Assembly: GCA_963661325.1 (NCBI GenBank)
Contig: CAVLBP010000030.1
Location: forward strand, 1 to 22,139
Direction: 5' to 3'
DNA from: Pararoseburia sp963661325
GTDB lineage: Bacteria > Bacillota > Clostridia > Lachnospirales > Lachnospiraceae
Length of the DNA stretch: 22,139 nucleotides
Shown here: positions 1-7,593 of the stretch, piece by piece
How the letters are laid out: the number at the start of each line of letters is the position of its first letter
Position numbering within the stretch: position 1 is the first letter of the stretch
Made by a program: the position numbers and the translations under genes
Notes under the pieces: generated by a model
What the model was told of the DNA's origin: nothing
Databases searched by the model: none
Seen by the model: only the letters and a program-made list of their open reading frames with translations

Positions 1-42
1 ATCCTCCTGTCTGATAACCTGTGACATATGGCAATCCCATAC

Positions 43-76
43 GAAAAATTGGGCGGAATAGAAATCTACCCCGCCC
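43..76 (-). terminator. Rho-independent terminator after rpsO
   Basis: On the minus strand a 6-bp G+C stem (GGGCGG paired with CCGCCC, positions 76-71 and 56-51) is followed by a T-rich run at 50-45. It lies just after the rpsO stop codon and should end the rpsO transcript. The last 42 bases of the window beyond it contain no feature I can support. Confidence 0.8.
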
Positions 77-87
77 ATGCAAGCAAA

Positions 88-354
88 TTATTTTCTTAAG
101 CCTAAACGCTCGATCAAAGAACGATATCTTTCGATATCAACGTCCTTAAGATATGCTAAGAGATTACGTCTCTTACCGATCATCTTTAACATACCACGTC
201 TAGAATGATGATCCTTTGGGTTTTCCTTTAAATGCTCGGTCAACTCCTGGATTCTTGCTGTAAGAACTGCTACCTGAACTTCCGGTGAACCTGTATCACC
301 AGGTGTTCTAGCGTATTCTTCCATAATTGCTGTTTTCTTTTCCTTTGAAATCAT
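88..354 (-). CDS. rpsO: 30S ribosomal protein S15
   Basis: S15 is a primary 16S rRNA-binding protein of the small-subunit platform, binding the helix 20-22 junction. The 88-residue product has the usual family length and is recognisable throughout, including the GDTGSPEVQVAVLT segment (res 19-32), the HHSRRGM segment (48-54) and the RRNLLAYL segment (62-69). The ATG start has an AGGAGG ribosome binding site at 362-367. It has its own promoter and terminator, so it looks monocistronic, although no clear terminator separates it from the upstream NlpC/P60 gene and readthrough is possible. In many Firmicutes rpsO follows ribF directly; here a cell-wall hydrolase gene sits between them. Confidence 0.97.
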   Translation of the reverse strand: MISKEKKTAIMEEYARTPGDTGSPEVQVAVLTARIQELTEHLKENPKDHHSRRGMLKMIGKRRNLLAYLKDVDIERYRSLIERLGLRK

Positions 355-442
355 GTTTCTACCTCCTAAAATTTCATACGCCTGTACTCAGCATAAGGTC
401 GGAGTTTCCAAATACCGAATACGGGTAAAATCATACCAAAAG

Positions 443-471
443 ATTGTAACACAGGATATGTTCCTTGTAAA
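443..471 (-). promoter_or_regulatory. Sigma-A type promoter of rpsO
   Basis: On the minus strand a TTTACA -35 (471-466), a 17-bp spacer and a TACAAT -10 (448-443) preceded by an extended TGT element lie in the gap between the NlpC/P60 gene and rpsO. The predicted start near 436 gives a leader of roughly 80 nt. The call rests on consensus match only. Confidence 0.7.
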
Positions 472-490
472 GATATTTGTCACAATACTT

Positions 491-1534
491 TTAATCATTT
501 AATAATCTCGTACAGCAGATCGGTGATCTGTTAAAAGCACTGGAAATTATGATACCGGTACGCTCGGTGCTGGCATGTACGATCTGCCCGCCACCAATAT
601 AGATAGCCACATGGCTGATGCTCTTACCGCTGCCATAGAAAAGCAGGTCTCCCGGCTTTAATTCGGAAGTGCTGATGCGTGTACCATAGTTGGCCTGTGC
701 TCTGGAAGAATGCGGCAGGCTATAACCATACTTTGCGTAAATGGAAAGTACAAAGCCGGAACAATCCGCGCCATTGGTCAGACTGGTACCGCCCCAGACA
801 TAAGGGTTGCCTACAAACTGGGTCGCATAGTTGACAAGATCTACACGTACATCTGATACGCCCTCACCGTATCTTGCTTCTGACATGGTCATGGCATCTG
901 CAAGTGTTGTTGCACAAGTCACATAGTCTCCGCTGACATAGCCATATTCGCCATCGATATTGACCTGCACCCATCCATCTGACTCAGATACAATCTCTAA
1001 CTCCTCGCCCTCCGGCATGGTTGCTAAGATCTCTGATGTGGTATTTGGCTCTAAGCGCACACGCAAGGAGTCCGTATTTACCGTAGCAGTATAACGTGCC
1101 ACTTCATTTGCCTTGGTGATGGCTGCATCACCGGTCAAAAGATACTCAGACAGAACATATCCCTCGACCTCACCGGAAGAAATATGTGTCCAGTCACCCT
1201 CTGTGCCTAAGATCTCACATCCGGCATTCTCCGGTAACTTACCGACCATAGACGCATCCGTCGTGGCTGCTTCTCTGATATTGATATTGCCCTCTACATT
1301 GGCTAGTCCCAAATTCGTATATCCAAAAGTATCTAACTGTGCCGTACCGGTGGTCGCCACATCCGCATCCGATACCTGTGGCATGGCTGCCGCTTCCTCT
1401 ACATTGACCGTGGCAGATGCCACGATACCTGCGGTCAAGCCCTGCGACTGCATCTGCTTGCTGCTATAGCAAAAAGAAAAAATAAGGCATCCTGCACATG
1501 CCACCGAAATTGCACTGATCACTCGATTCTTCAC
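491..1534 (-). CDS. Secreted NlpC/P60 peptidoglycan endopeptidase with two SH3b domains
   Basis: Predicted cell-wall hydrolase of 347 residues. By family knowledge NlpC/P60 enzymes cleave D-gamma-glutamyl-diamino-acid bonds in stem peptides. Visible architecture: a signal-peptide or membrane segment at about res 5-23; a linker; two bacterial SH3 domains at about 76-135 and 148-207, likely wall-binding; and a C-terminal NlpC/P60 domain at about 235-345. The catalytic Cys258 lies in ADCSGF, His308 in SHVAIYIG, and His320 is the probable third residue. I see no convincing lipobox. The start is a GTG at 1532-1534 with a GGGAGG site 5 nt upstream. Its promoter, an adjoining WalR-like box and a hairpin separate it from ribF. 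The export and function are inferred from domains; the exact bond cleaved is not determinable here. Confidence 0.92.
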   Translation of the reverse strand: MKNRVISAISVACAGCLIFSFCYSSKQMQSQGLTAGIVASATVNVEEAAAMPQVSDADVATTGTAQLDTFGYTNLGLANVEGNINIREAATTDASMVGKLPENAGCEILGTEGDWTHISSGEVEGYVLSEYLLTGDAAITKANEVARYTATVNTDSLRVRLEPNTTSEILATMPEGEELEIVSESDGWVQVNIDGEYGYVSGDYVTCATTLADAMTMSEARYGEGVSDVRVDLVNYATQFVGNPYVWGGTSLTNGADCSGFVLSIYAKYGYSLPHSSRAQANYGTRISTSELKPGDLLFYGSGKSISHVAIYIGGGQIVHASTERTGIIISSAFNRSPICCTRLLND

Positions 1535-1575
1535 AATGTCCTCCCAAATCCAAACTTAATTTTCCCAATAAAAAA

Positions 1576-1601
1576 ACAGCAGCAAACACTGCTGTCTTTT
1601 T
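1576..1601 (-). terminator. Hairpin between ribF and the NlpC/P60 gene: ribF terminator and mRNA 5'-end stem-loop
   Basis: A perfect 7-bp stem (ACAGCAG/CTGCTGT, positions 1595-1589 and 1582-1576) with a 6-nt loop is followed on the minus strand by a run of T to 1570. It has the form of a Rho-independent terminator for the rimP-ribF transcript. It also lies at the predicted 5' end of the NlpC/P60 transcript, whose -10 box ends at 1604, so the new mRNA would begin almost directly with this stem. Confidence 0.75.
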
Positions 1602-1603
1602 GC

Positions 1604-1632
1604 ATTATAGCAAGATATATTTCGTCTGTCAA
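1604..1632 (-). promoter_or_regulatory. Perfect-consensus sigma-A promoter of the NlpC/P60 gene
   Basis: On the minus strand TTGACA (1632-1627), exactly 17 bp, then TATAAT (1609-1604), with an extended -10 TGC directly before the -10. Both hexamers match the consensus at every position. The predicted start is near 1597-1595, at the base of the hairpin at 1595-1576. The promoter lies only about 27 bp beyond the ribF stop codon. Confidence 0.88.
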
Positions 1633-1656
1633 CATTTTCGTAACAATTATGTAACA
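1629..1656 (-). promoter_or_regulatory. WalR-like direct-repeat operator upstream of the cell-wall hydrolase
   Basis: On the minus strand TGTTAC (1656-1651), 5 bp, TGTTAC (1645-1640) exactly fits the published WalR/YycF consensus TGTWAH-N5-TGTWAH. A third, imperfect half-site TGTTGA (1634-1629) follows after another 5 bp and overlaps the -35 box, giving three half-sites on an 11-bp period. WalR orthologues control NlpC/P60 and other wall hydrolases in Firmicutes. The match is seen directly; the identity of the regulator is inferred, and other OmpR/PhoB-family regulators bind similar repeats. Confidence 0.6.
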
Positions 1657-1658
1657 AA

Positions 1659-2576
1659 CTATCGGTTAAAGTAAGAAAGCGCCGTTTTCTTATCTCTTTC
1701 CATCTGTGCAAAGAGTTCCTCTACCGAGTCGAACTTCTTTTCATCACGGATATGGGAAAGAAATACCACACGCGCATCCTTTTCATAGACATCCTGATCA
1801 AAATCCAGGATATGCGTCTCGATCCCCATATGATTTTCCCCGGTCACCGTCGGCTTGACACCAACATTGGTTACACCGTGATACACATGGTGTTCGATCT
1901 CGATCTTAGTCACATATACTCCGTTTTTCGGCAGTAACTTGTCCTCCGGCGGAGTCAGATTGATCGTCGGCATCCCCATCTTGCTTCCCAGATGATAGCC
2001 ATGCACGATCTTGCCCCAGACAAAGTATTCGTAACCTAAAAGTTCATTACCCTTTTCGATATTTCCGGCAGCGATCTCCTCACGGACATAAGTAGAACTG
2101 ATATCCCTATGATCCTTTTGCAATTTGTCTACCACTTCCAAAGTAAAACCATAGACTTTGGAAAGTTCTTCCAGCATCTTGACATCGCCCCGTCCCATCC
2201 TGCCAAAGGAAAAATCAGTGCCGCAGACCAGATATTTCATGTGGAAATTTTCTACCAAAAGGCGGATAAATTCTTCCGGTTCCAACAACATGATTTCATT
2301 TTCAAATGAGCACTGCGCCAGATAGTCTATCTTTTCTTCTTCCAGAATATGTGCCCGCTCCGCATTTGTGATCAAAAGTTTGGTCATATCCTTTTTTAGG
2401 CGGATCCGCGGTGATACATCAAAAGTCAGGACACAGGATGCCAACCCCTTTTCTTTTTGTCCACGCAACTTTTCTGTCAAAAGTTCGTGTCCTTTATGTA
2501 TGCCGTCAAACTTGCCTACCGTAACGGCTGTATTTTCTGCAATCGTCTCATTTACCAGTGAAGTAATTATCTTCAT
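1659..2576 (-). CDS. ribF: Bifunctional riboflavin kinase / FAD synthetase
   Basis: The enzyme phosphorylates riboflavin to FMN and adenylylates FMN to FAD in the cytoplasm. In the 305 residues the N-terminal nucleotidyltransferase domain shows GKFDGIHKGH (res 21-30) and the ISSTYVR motif (159-165). The C-terminal riboflavin kinase domain (about 182-305) shows GMPTINL (201-207), the PTxN metal/nucleotide site, and IETHILDF (252-259) with the probable catalytic Glu253. Length is normal. Its ATG overlaps the truB TGA stop (ATGA), so translation is probably coupled. It is the last gene of the rimP operon, ending just before a terminator hairpin. I see no FMN riboswitch. Confidence 0.96.
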   Translation of the reverse strand: MKIITSLVNETIAENTAVTVGKFDGIHKGHELLTEKLRGQKEKGLASCVLTFDVSPRIRLKKDMTKLLITNAERAHILEEEKIDYLAQCSFENEIMLLEPEEFIRLLVENFHMKYLVCGTDFSFGRMGRGDVKMLEELSKVYGFTLEVVDKLQKDHRDISSTYVREEIAAGNIEKGNELLGYEYFVWGKIVHGYHLGSKMGMPTINLTPPEDKLLPKNGVYVTKIEIEHHVYHGVTNVGVKPTVTGENHMGIETHILDFDQDVYEKDARVVFLSHIRDEKKFDSVEELFAQMERDKKTALSYFNR

Positions 2577-3472
2577 GTCGTCTCCAAAAACATCTTTTTT
2601 AGTTTGAACACATGCTCATTTAAGTAATATATGCCAACAAATCTGCCGTCCGACAGATACATGCGTACCGGATCTTCCTCGCCAAGCGCCTCGTCTGCCC
2701 TTGCCAGCATCTGATCGACCGCATTGCCGTTGATGAGTCTCTTGTCCGCTTCCTCTAAGGCATATACCTTTGGATAGGCAGCAAAGACCTGGTCGATCGG
2801 CAGTAAGATCCGGTCGATCCGATCCTCTTTTTGGGCTTCTTCGATCTGGGCTAAAGTCAGGCTGTCTTTCAGGACAAACGAAGCCACCTGTGTGCGCACA
2901 AGGCTCTCCATACAAGCCCCGCATTCCAAGACCTGTCCGATATCCTGACAAAGGGTACGGATATAGGTGCCCTTAGAACAATGCACTTCCATGGTGACCA
3001 GCGGCAAGGCAATGCTTTTGATCCGGATCTCATAGATGGTGACCGATCGGGGCTTTCTCTCCACCTCGATCCCTTTTCTTGCCAGATCACAAAGTTTTTG
3101 TCCTCCCACTTTAAGGGCAGAATACATGGGCGGGATCTGCTCGATATTGCCCACAAACTGTCCCACTGCCTGCCGGACCTCTTCCTCTGTCACAACGACC
3201 GCATGTTCCTCTAAGACCTGCCCCGTCATATCCTGGGTATCGGTAACAACCCCCAAGCGCATAACTGCCTCATAGGTCTTGTCCTTATCTGTCAAAAGAT
3301 CACAGACCTTGGTCGCCTTTCCGATACAGACCGGAAGTACCCCTGTGGCATCCGGGTCCAATGTACCGGTATGTCCTATCTTTTTTATGCCAAGGATGCC
3401 GCGCATCTTCGCAACAACATCAAACGAAGTATACCCGGCTTCCTTGTAAACATTTATAATTCCGCTTTTCAT
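2573..3472 (-). CDS. truB: tRNA pseudouridine(55) synthase TruB
   Basis: TruB isomerises U55 in the T-loop of nearly all tRNAs. The 299-residue product has the N-terminal signature GHTGTLDPDATGVL (res 33-46), with the probable catalytic Asp39, the KGTYIRTL segment in the RNA-binding core, and a C-terminal region of the kind that forms the small PUA-like domain in Firmicutes TruB. The start ATG lies 7 nt after the nrnA stop, and AGTAGGTAG around that stop is the likely ribosome binding site. The 3' end overlaps the ribF start by 3 nt. The position rbfA-nrnA-truB-ribF is usual for Clostridia. Confidence 0.96.
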   Translation of the reverse strand: MKSGIINVYKEAGYTSFDVVAKMRGILGIKKIGHTGTLDPDATGVLPVCIGKATKVCDLLTDKDKTYEAVMRLGVVTDTQDMTGQVLEEHAVVVTEEEVRQAVGQFVGNIEQIPPMYSALKVGGQKLCDLARKGIEVERKPRSVTIYEIRIKSIALPLVTMEVHCSKGTYIRTLCQDIGQVLECGACMESLVRTQVASFVLKDSLTLAQIEEAQKEDRIDRILLPIDQVFAAYPKVYALEEADKRLINGNAVDQMLARADEALGEEDPVRMYLSDGRFVGIYYLNEHVFKLKKMFLETT

Positions 3473-3479
3473 ATGCTAC

Positions 3480-4436
3480 CTACTGCCCTAACTGTTCCTT
3501 GACATCCGCCACGATTCCATCGATCAATGCCCATGGATCATTCCCTTCGACTGTAAAGCCTGCGGCCTTTTTGTGTCCGCCGCCATGGTATTTCATAGCG
3601 ATCTGTGACAGGTCGACCCGGTCTCCCTTGCAGCGTGTGCTGACCTTGTAAGAGCCCGGCTCCAGACCGTAAAGAAAGATCGCCACCTCGGCTTCCTTGG
3701 TCATACGGAGTTGGCTGACAATGCCGTCTAAATGCTTTGGCAGAACCGAAAACTCCGCCATTTCCTCCTGCGTGATCACAGAAGCAATACACTCTGCATC
3801 CTCATACAAACGACTCTTTAAGAGTGCCTGCCCTAAGATCTTGTTCTGGGCGAAAGTCTTTTCATAAAATGTCTTATCCACGATAGTCGGATAATCAATC
3901 CCCAGATCCATCAGACGGCCTGCGACTTCCATGGTATGACTGGACGTACAGGAATACTGAAAGACACCGGTATCGTGGATCATGCCTGTGTAAATACACT
4001 CGGCGATCGCCTTTGTGATCTTGGCAGGATCCATGGCATCATAGACAAGTTCACTGGCAGAAGATGCATCCGCCACAATCTTATTCTTATCCGCAAATGC
4101 CTGATTGCTGACATGATGGTCGATACAGATCGTTCTTTTTGCTGTTTCAAAAAATTTGACCGCATCCCCAAGTCTTGTCGCATCCCCACAATCCAAAACA
4201 ATGCAAAGATCAAAAGAATCCTCGCTGTCCTTTGCCTCTAAGATCTGATCTGCTCCCTGTAAAAACTGAAAGATCCTCGGGATCGGCTCTAAGAACACAC
4301 AGACCTTAACCTGTGGGTAATAAGTGGTAATATAATTGTAGGTCGCCAGACAGGAGCCTACGCAATCTCCATCCGGACGGATATGTCCGGCGATCGCCAC
4401 ACTTGTTACATTTTGCAGTTCCTGATCTAGTTGCAT
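3480..4436 (-). CDS. nrnA: DHH-family oligoribonuclease / pAp phosphatase NrnA
   Basis: NrnA degrades short RNA oligonucleotides and dephosphorylates 3'-phosphoadenosine 5'-phosphate in Firmicutes lacking Orn. The 318 residues show the DHH domain with GHIRPDGDCVGS (res 17-28; His18, Asp22 and Asp24 are metal ligands), Asp82 in VLDCGD, the DHH triad at 106-108 and Asp155 in MIHDTGVF. The DHHA1 substrate-binding domain carries GGGHKKAAGF (285-294). All motifs expected for an active enzyme are present. An AGGAGG site lies 7 nt upstream of the ATG. It sits between rbfA and truB, 10 nt after rbfA. The dual activity is inferred from family members. Confidence 0.94.
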   Translation of the reverse strand: MQLDQELQNVTSVAIAGHIRPDGDCVGSCLATYNYITTYYPQVKVCVFLEPIPRIFQFLQGADQILEAKDSEDSFDLCIVLDCGDATRLGDAVKFFETAKRTICIDHHVSNQAFADKNKIVADASSASELVYDAMDPAKITKAIAECIYTGMIHDTGVFQYSCTSSHTMEVAGRLMDLGIDYPTIVDKTFYEKTFAQNKILGQALLKSRLYEDAECIASVITQEEMAEFSVLPKHLDGIVSQLRMTKEAEVAIFLYGLEPGSYKVSTRCKGDRVDLSQIAMKYHGGGHKKAAGFTVEGNDPWALIDGIVADVKEQLGQ

Positions 4437-4446
4437 AAGATCCTCC

Positions 4447-4803
4447 TTAGTTGCCCTGGTTCAGATCATCGATCATCTTTGACATACGAACGCCATATTC
4501 GATCGACTGATCCAAAATAAACTGAATCTCCGGTGTATTTCGTAAATTGATATTGGATGCTAAGAGTTTGCGGATATAGCCCGCAGAACTGCGCAAGCCC
4601 TCCATGGTATCCGCCTGAGCTTTTTCATCCCCCAGAACGCTGATATAGGCTTTGGCAGTCTTTAAATCCGGTGCCACCTCTACAGCCACAACGCTGCAAA
4701 GGGAACTGACACGCGGATCCTTGATCTCACCGCGAATGATATTGCTCAGTTCGCGGTGGACCTCCTCATTGATCCTTGTATTTTTAATACTTCTTTTTTT
4801 CAT
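4447..4803 (-). CDS. rbfA: 30S ribosome-binding factor RbfA
   Basis: RbfA is a KH-like cold-shock and maturation factor that binds the 30S subunit near the 5' end of 16S rRNA and aids late processing. The 118-residue product has the typical length and segments: RINEEVHRELSNIIRGEIKDPR near res 10-31, DLKTAKAYISVLG at about 46-58, and the LRSSAGYIRKLLASNINLRNTPEI region towards the C-terminus, with the family's usual FxxDxSIEYGxRM-like ending. It starts 3 nt after the infB stop codon, and its ribosome binding site (GAGGTAGG) lies across the end of infB, so coupling is likely. ylxP, found here in Bacillus, is absent. Confidence 0.95.
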   Translation of the reverse strand: MKKRSIKNTRINEEVHRELSNIIRGEIKDPRVSSLCSVVAVEVAPDLKTAKAYISVLGDEKAQADTMEGLRSSAGYIRKLLASNINLRNTPEIQFILDQSIEYGVRMSKMIDDLNQGN

Positions 4804-4806
4804 ATC

Positions 4807-7569
4807 CTACCTCGGTACTTCTACCATAATATATGCTTCGATCACATCATCTTCTGCGATGTCATTAAATCCGTCTAATACAAGACCACATTCAAATCCT
4901 GCCTTGACTTCCTTCACATCATCCTTGAAACGCTTGAGTGATGCCAGATCACCTTCAAAGATCTGCTCGCCTTCGCGGGATACGCGGACTTTACATCCAC
5001 GCTGGAAGTAACCGTCCAAGACATAAGATCCGGCGATATTGCCGACATCGGATGCCTTGAAGATCTGACGTACCTGTGCATGACCGATGACCTTTTCCTC
5101 ATAAACAGGATCTAACATACCCTTCATGGCTGCTTCCACATCCTCAATAGCATTGTAGATAACCTTGTAAAGTCTGACATCAACGCCTTCTCTGTCTGCG
5201 GTAGCCTTAGCCATAGCATCCGGTCTGACATTAAAGCCGATGATGATGGCATTAGATGCAGATGCCAAAATGACATCACTTTCATTGATGGCACCAACAC
5301 CGCCATGGATGATCTTAACCACAACTTCGTCGTTGGAAAGTTTTACCAAAGACTGCTTCACTGCCTCGACAGAACCCTGTACGTCTGCCTTGACAATGAT
5401 GTTGAGTTCTTTCACATTACCGGACTGGATCTGTGAGAAGAGATCATCTAATGACATTCTGGTCTTAGTATCTTCAATTAACTTATTCTTACTCTCGGAA
5501 ATAAATGTCTCCGCAAAGTTTCTTGCTTCTTTTTCAGAATCCATGGAAACAAAGATCTCACCCGCATTCGGTACATCACTCAGACCTAAGATCTCTACCG
5601 GTGTAGATGGTGTTGCTACCTTGACTCTGCGTCCGTTCTCATCGATCATGGCACGGACTTTACCATAAGAACTTCCGGCTGCGATCGGATCTCCGACATG
5701 CAGTGTACCCTTCTGTACCAAAACGGTTGCAACCGCGCCGCGTCCCTTATCCAACTGTGCCTCGATAACAAGACCTCTTGCATTACGCTTTGGATTTGCC
5801 TTTAACTCTAAGACTTCTGCGGTCAGAAGGATCATTTCCAGTAATTCATCGATACCCTCGTGTGTATGTGCAGATACCGGTACAAAGATCGTGCTTCCGC
5901 CCCAATCTTCCGGAATCAGTTCATACTCAGATAACTCCTGTTTTACACGTTCTACATTTGCATTTGGCTTATCGATCTTGTTGATGGCAACAATGATCTC
6001 GATGCCGGCTGCCTTTGCATGGTTGATCGCCTCAACCGTCTGTGGCATAACGCCATCATCGGCTGCAACAACCAGGATAGCAATATCGGTAGAGTTGGCA
6101 CCACGCATACGCATAGCGGTAAATGCCTCATGTCCCGGTGTATCTAAGAAGGTGATCTTCTGTCCGTTGACAGATACCATGTAAGCACCAATGTGCTGTG
6201 TGATACCACCTGCCTCGCGGTCTGTCACCTTGGTATCACGGATGGCATCCAAGAGGGATGTCTTACCATGGTCAACGTGACCCATAACACAGACAACCGG
6301 TGGACGTGCAACCATATCTTCTTCTGATTCTTCATCCTCACGGAGAAGTTCCTCGATCACATCTACCTTGACTTCCGGCTCACAGATGCAGTTGAACTCA
6401 AGTGCGATCTCTTCTGCCTGCTCGTAGTCGATATCCTGGTTTACCGTAACCATGATACCCTTCATAAAGAGTTTCTTGACGATCACGGATGCCTGTACCT
6501 TCATCTTGTCAGCCAATTCCTTGATCGTGATATGCTCTGGCAAAGTCAGTGTGATGATCTCATTTGGATCTTTTTCTACCGGCTTTGGCTGTGGAGCCTT
6601 ATTCTTTTTCTTGCCACCGTTCTTCTCTAAGTTTACATAACGTTCCTGCTTCTTAGATCCAAACTGATCGTGGTCATGTTTCTTTTTATTGTTGCGGTTG
6701 TTGTCGCGGCTTCCCTTTGCATTCATATCTGCGGCTGGTGCAGCCGGAGCATTATTTCTGCGGTTATCTCCGCCAAATCCGCCTCCGTTAGGACGATTGC
6801 CGTTTGGTCTGTCACCGCGGTTGTTGTTGAAGTTGCCACGATTGCCGTCATTGCTGCGTGATCTGCGGTTGTCGCCCGCATTGACACGGCTGCTCGGACG
6901 GTCATTTCCTGACATTTCGCGCGGACGGATCGGACGGTTACCGTTTGGTCTGTCACCACGGTTGCCATTCTCGCGTCTGTCCTGACGTTCCTGTCTGTCC
7001 TGGCGCTCCTTGCGCTCCAATCTCTCCTGACGTTCCTTTTCCTCCTGCACACGGTGGGAAGGTCTGACGGTACGCTCGCTCTCCGGACGGATCGTAATTC
7101 TGCCCTGTGCCGGACGTCCGGAACCGGATCTATCACCACGATTGCCATTGGCTCTGTCGCCATCCGGTCTTCTTCTCGGGCGGTCACCATCACGGCGAGG
7201 TCTCTGCTGCTTGCTATACTGGGCGTTAAAGACAGCAGAAATGCTGGATTTCTTCTTTGGACGTGCATTTTCTTCCTTAGACTCTGCCTTCTTGCCCTCC
7301 GGCTTTGCTGCCTCTTTTGCAGGTGCTTCCTTTGCAGTCGCCTCTTTCTTTACCTCTGCCTTCTTCTCCGGTGCTTCTTTTATTTCTTTTTTGACCGGTT
7401 CTGCCTTTGATGCTGCCTTTTTAAGTTTCTTTTCTACGATCGCGATCGCAGCATCCTCAATGCTGTTTTGGCTCTTTACTTCTATTCCGTTTGCAGCAAG
7501 TGTTGCAACAACTTCTTTTGTTTCTACACCTAACTGTTTTGCTAATTCATATACTCTAACTTTTGCCAT
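4807..7569 (-). CDS. infB: Translation initiation factor IF-2
   Basis: IF2 is the GTPase that places fMet-tRNA on the 30S subunit and promotes subunit joining. The 920 residues contain an IF2_N helical module (1-50), a Lys/Glu/Ala-rich stretch (about 51-105), a long Arg/Gly/Asn/Asp-rich disordered region (about 120-310), a second IF2_N-type domain (about 340-400), and the G domain with GHVDHGKT (430-437), GGITQHIG (454-461), DTPGH (476-480) and NKID (530-533). Domains II, III and the fMet-binding C2 domain follow to res 920. The ATG has a GGAGG site 7 nt upstream. It lies 24 bp after ylxQ in the rimP operon. The low-complexity region makes it longer than the Bacillus protein (about 716 aa). 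Confidence 0.98.
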   Translation of the reverse strand: MAKVRVYELAKQLGVETKEVVATLAANGIEVKSQNSIEDAAIAIVEKKLKKAASKAEPVKKEIKEAPEKKAEVKKEATAKEAPAKEAAKPEGKKAESKEENARPKKKSSISAVFNAQYSKQQRPRRDGDRPRRRPDGDRANGNRGDRSGSGRPAQGRITIRPESERTVRPSHRVQEEKERQERLERKERQDRQERQDRRENGNRGDRPNGNRPIRPREMSGNDRPSSRVNAGDNRRSRSNDGNRGNFNNNRGDRPNGNRPNGGGFGGDNRRNNAPAAPAADMNAKGSRDNNRNNKKKHDHDQFGSKKQERYVNLEKNGGKKKNKAPQPKPVEKDPNEIITLTLPEHITIKELADKMKVQASVIVKKLFMKGIMVTVNQDIDYEQAEEIALEFNCICEPEVKVDVIEELLREDEESEEDMVARPPVVCVMGHVDHGKTSLLDAIRDTKVTDREAGGITQHIGAYMVSVNGQKITFLDTPGHEAFTAMRMRGANSTDIAILVVAADDGVMPQTVEAINHAKAAGIEIIVAINKIDKPNANVERVKQELSEYELIPEDWGGSTIFVPVSAHTHEGIDELLEMILLTAEVLELKANPKRNARGLVIEAQLDKGRGAVATVLVQKGTLHVGDPIAAGSSYGKVRAMIDENGRRVKVATPSTPVEILGLSDVPNAGEIFVSMDSEKEARNFAETFISESKNKLIEDTKTRMSLDDLFSQIQSGNVKELNIIVKADVQGSVEAVKQSLVKLSNDEVVVKIIHGGVGAINESDVILASASNAIIIGFNVRPDAMAKATADREGVDVRLYKVIYNAIEDVEAAMKGMLDPVYEEKVIGHAQVRQIFKASDVGNIAGSYVLDGYFQRGCKVRVSREGEQIFEGDLASLKRFKDDVKEVKAGFECGLVLDGFNDIAEDDVIEAYIMVEVPR
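6791..7165 (-). repeat. Degenerate repeats in infB encoding Arg/Gly/Asn/Asp-rich motifs
   Basis: Three imperfect copies of a stretch of about 35 nt (near 6791-6825, 6931-6970 and 7131-7165) encode variants of G-N-R-G-D-R-(P/A)-N-G-N-R. The first two are nearly identical at the DNA level. They lie inside the disordered linker of IF2, in frame. They suggest local duplication within the gene, not a mobile element. Confidence 0.6.
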
Positions 7570-7593
7570 ACTATATCCTCCATTATTCAGTTG

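Noticed and set aside
491..1534. Lipoprotein signal in the NlpC/P60 protein
   Set aside because: Cysteines occur in the hydrophobic segment but none has a proper L-[AS]-[GA]-C context.
1629..1656. PhoP/PhoB (phosphate) box instead of a WalR box
   Set aside because: On the plus strand the repeats read GTAACA with a 5-bp gap, close to the PhoP TTAACA-type box but with G at the first position of both. The WalR consensus fits without mismatch and suits the target gene, so I prefer it while not excluding the other.
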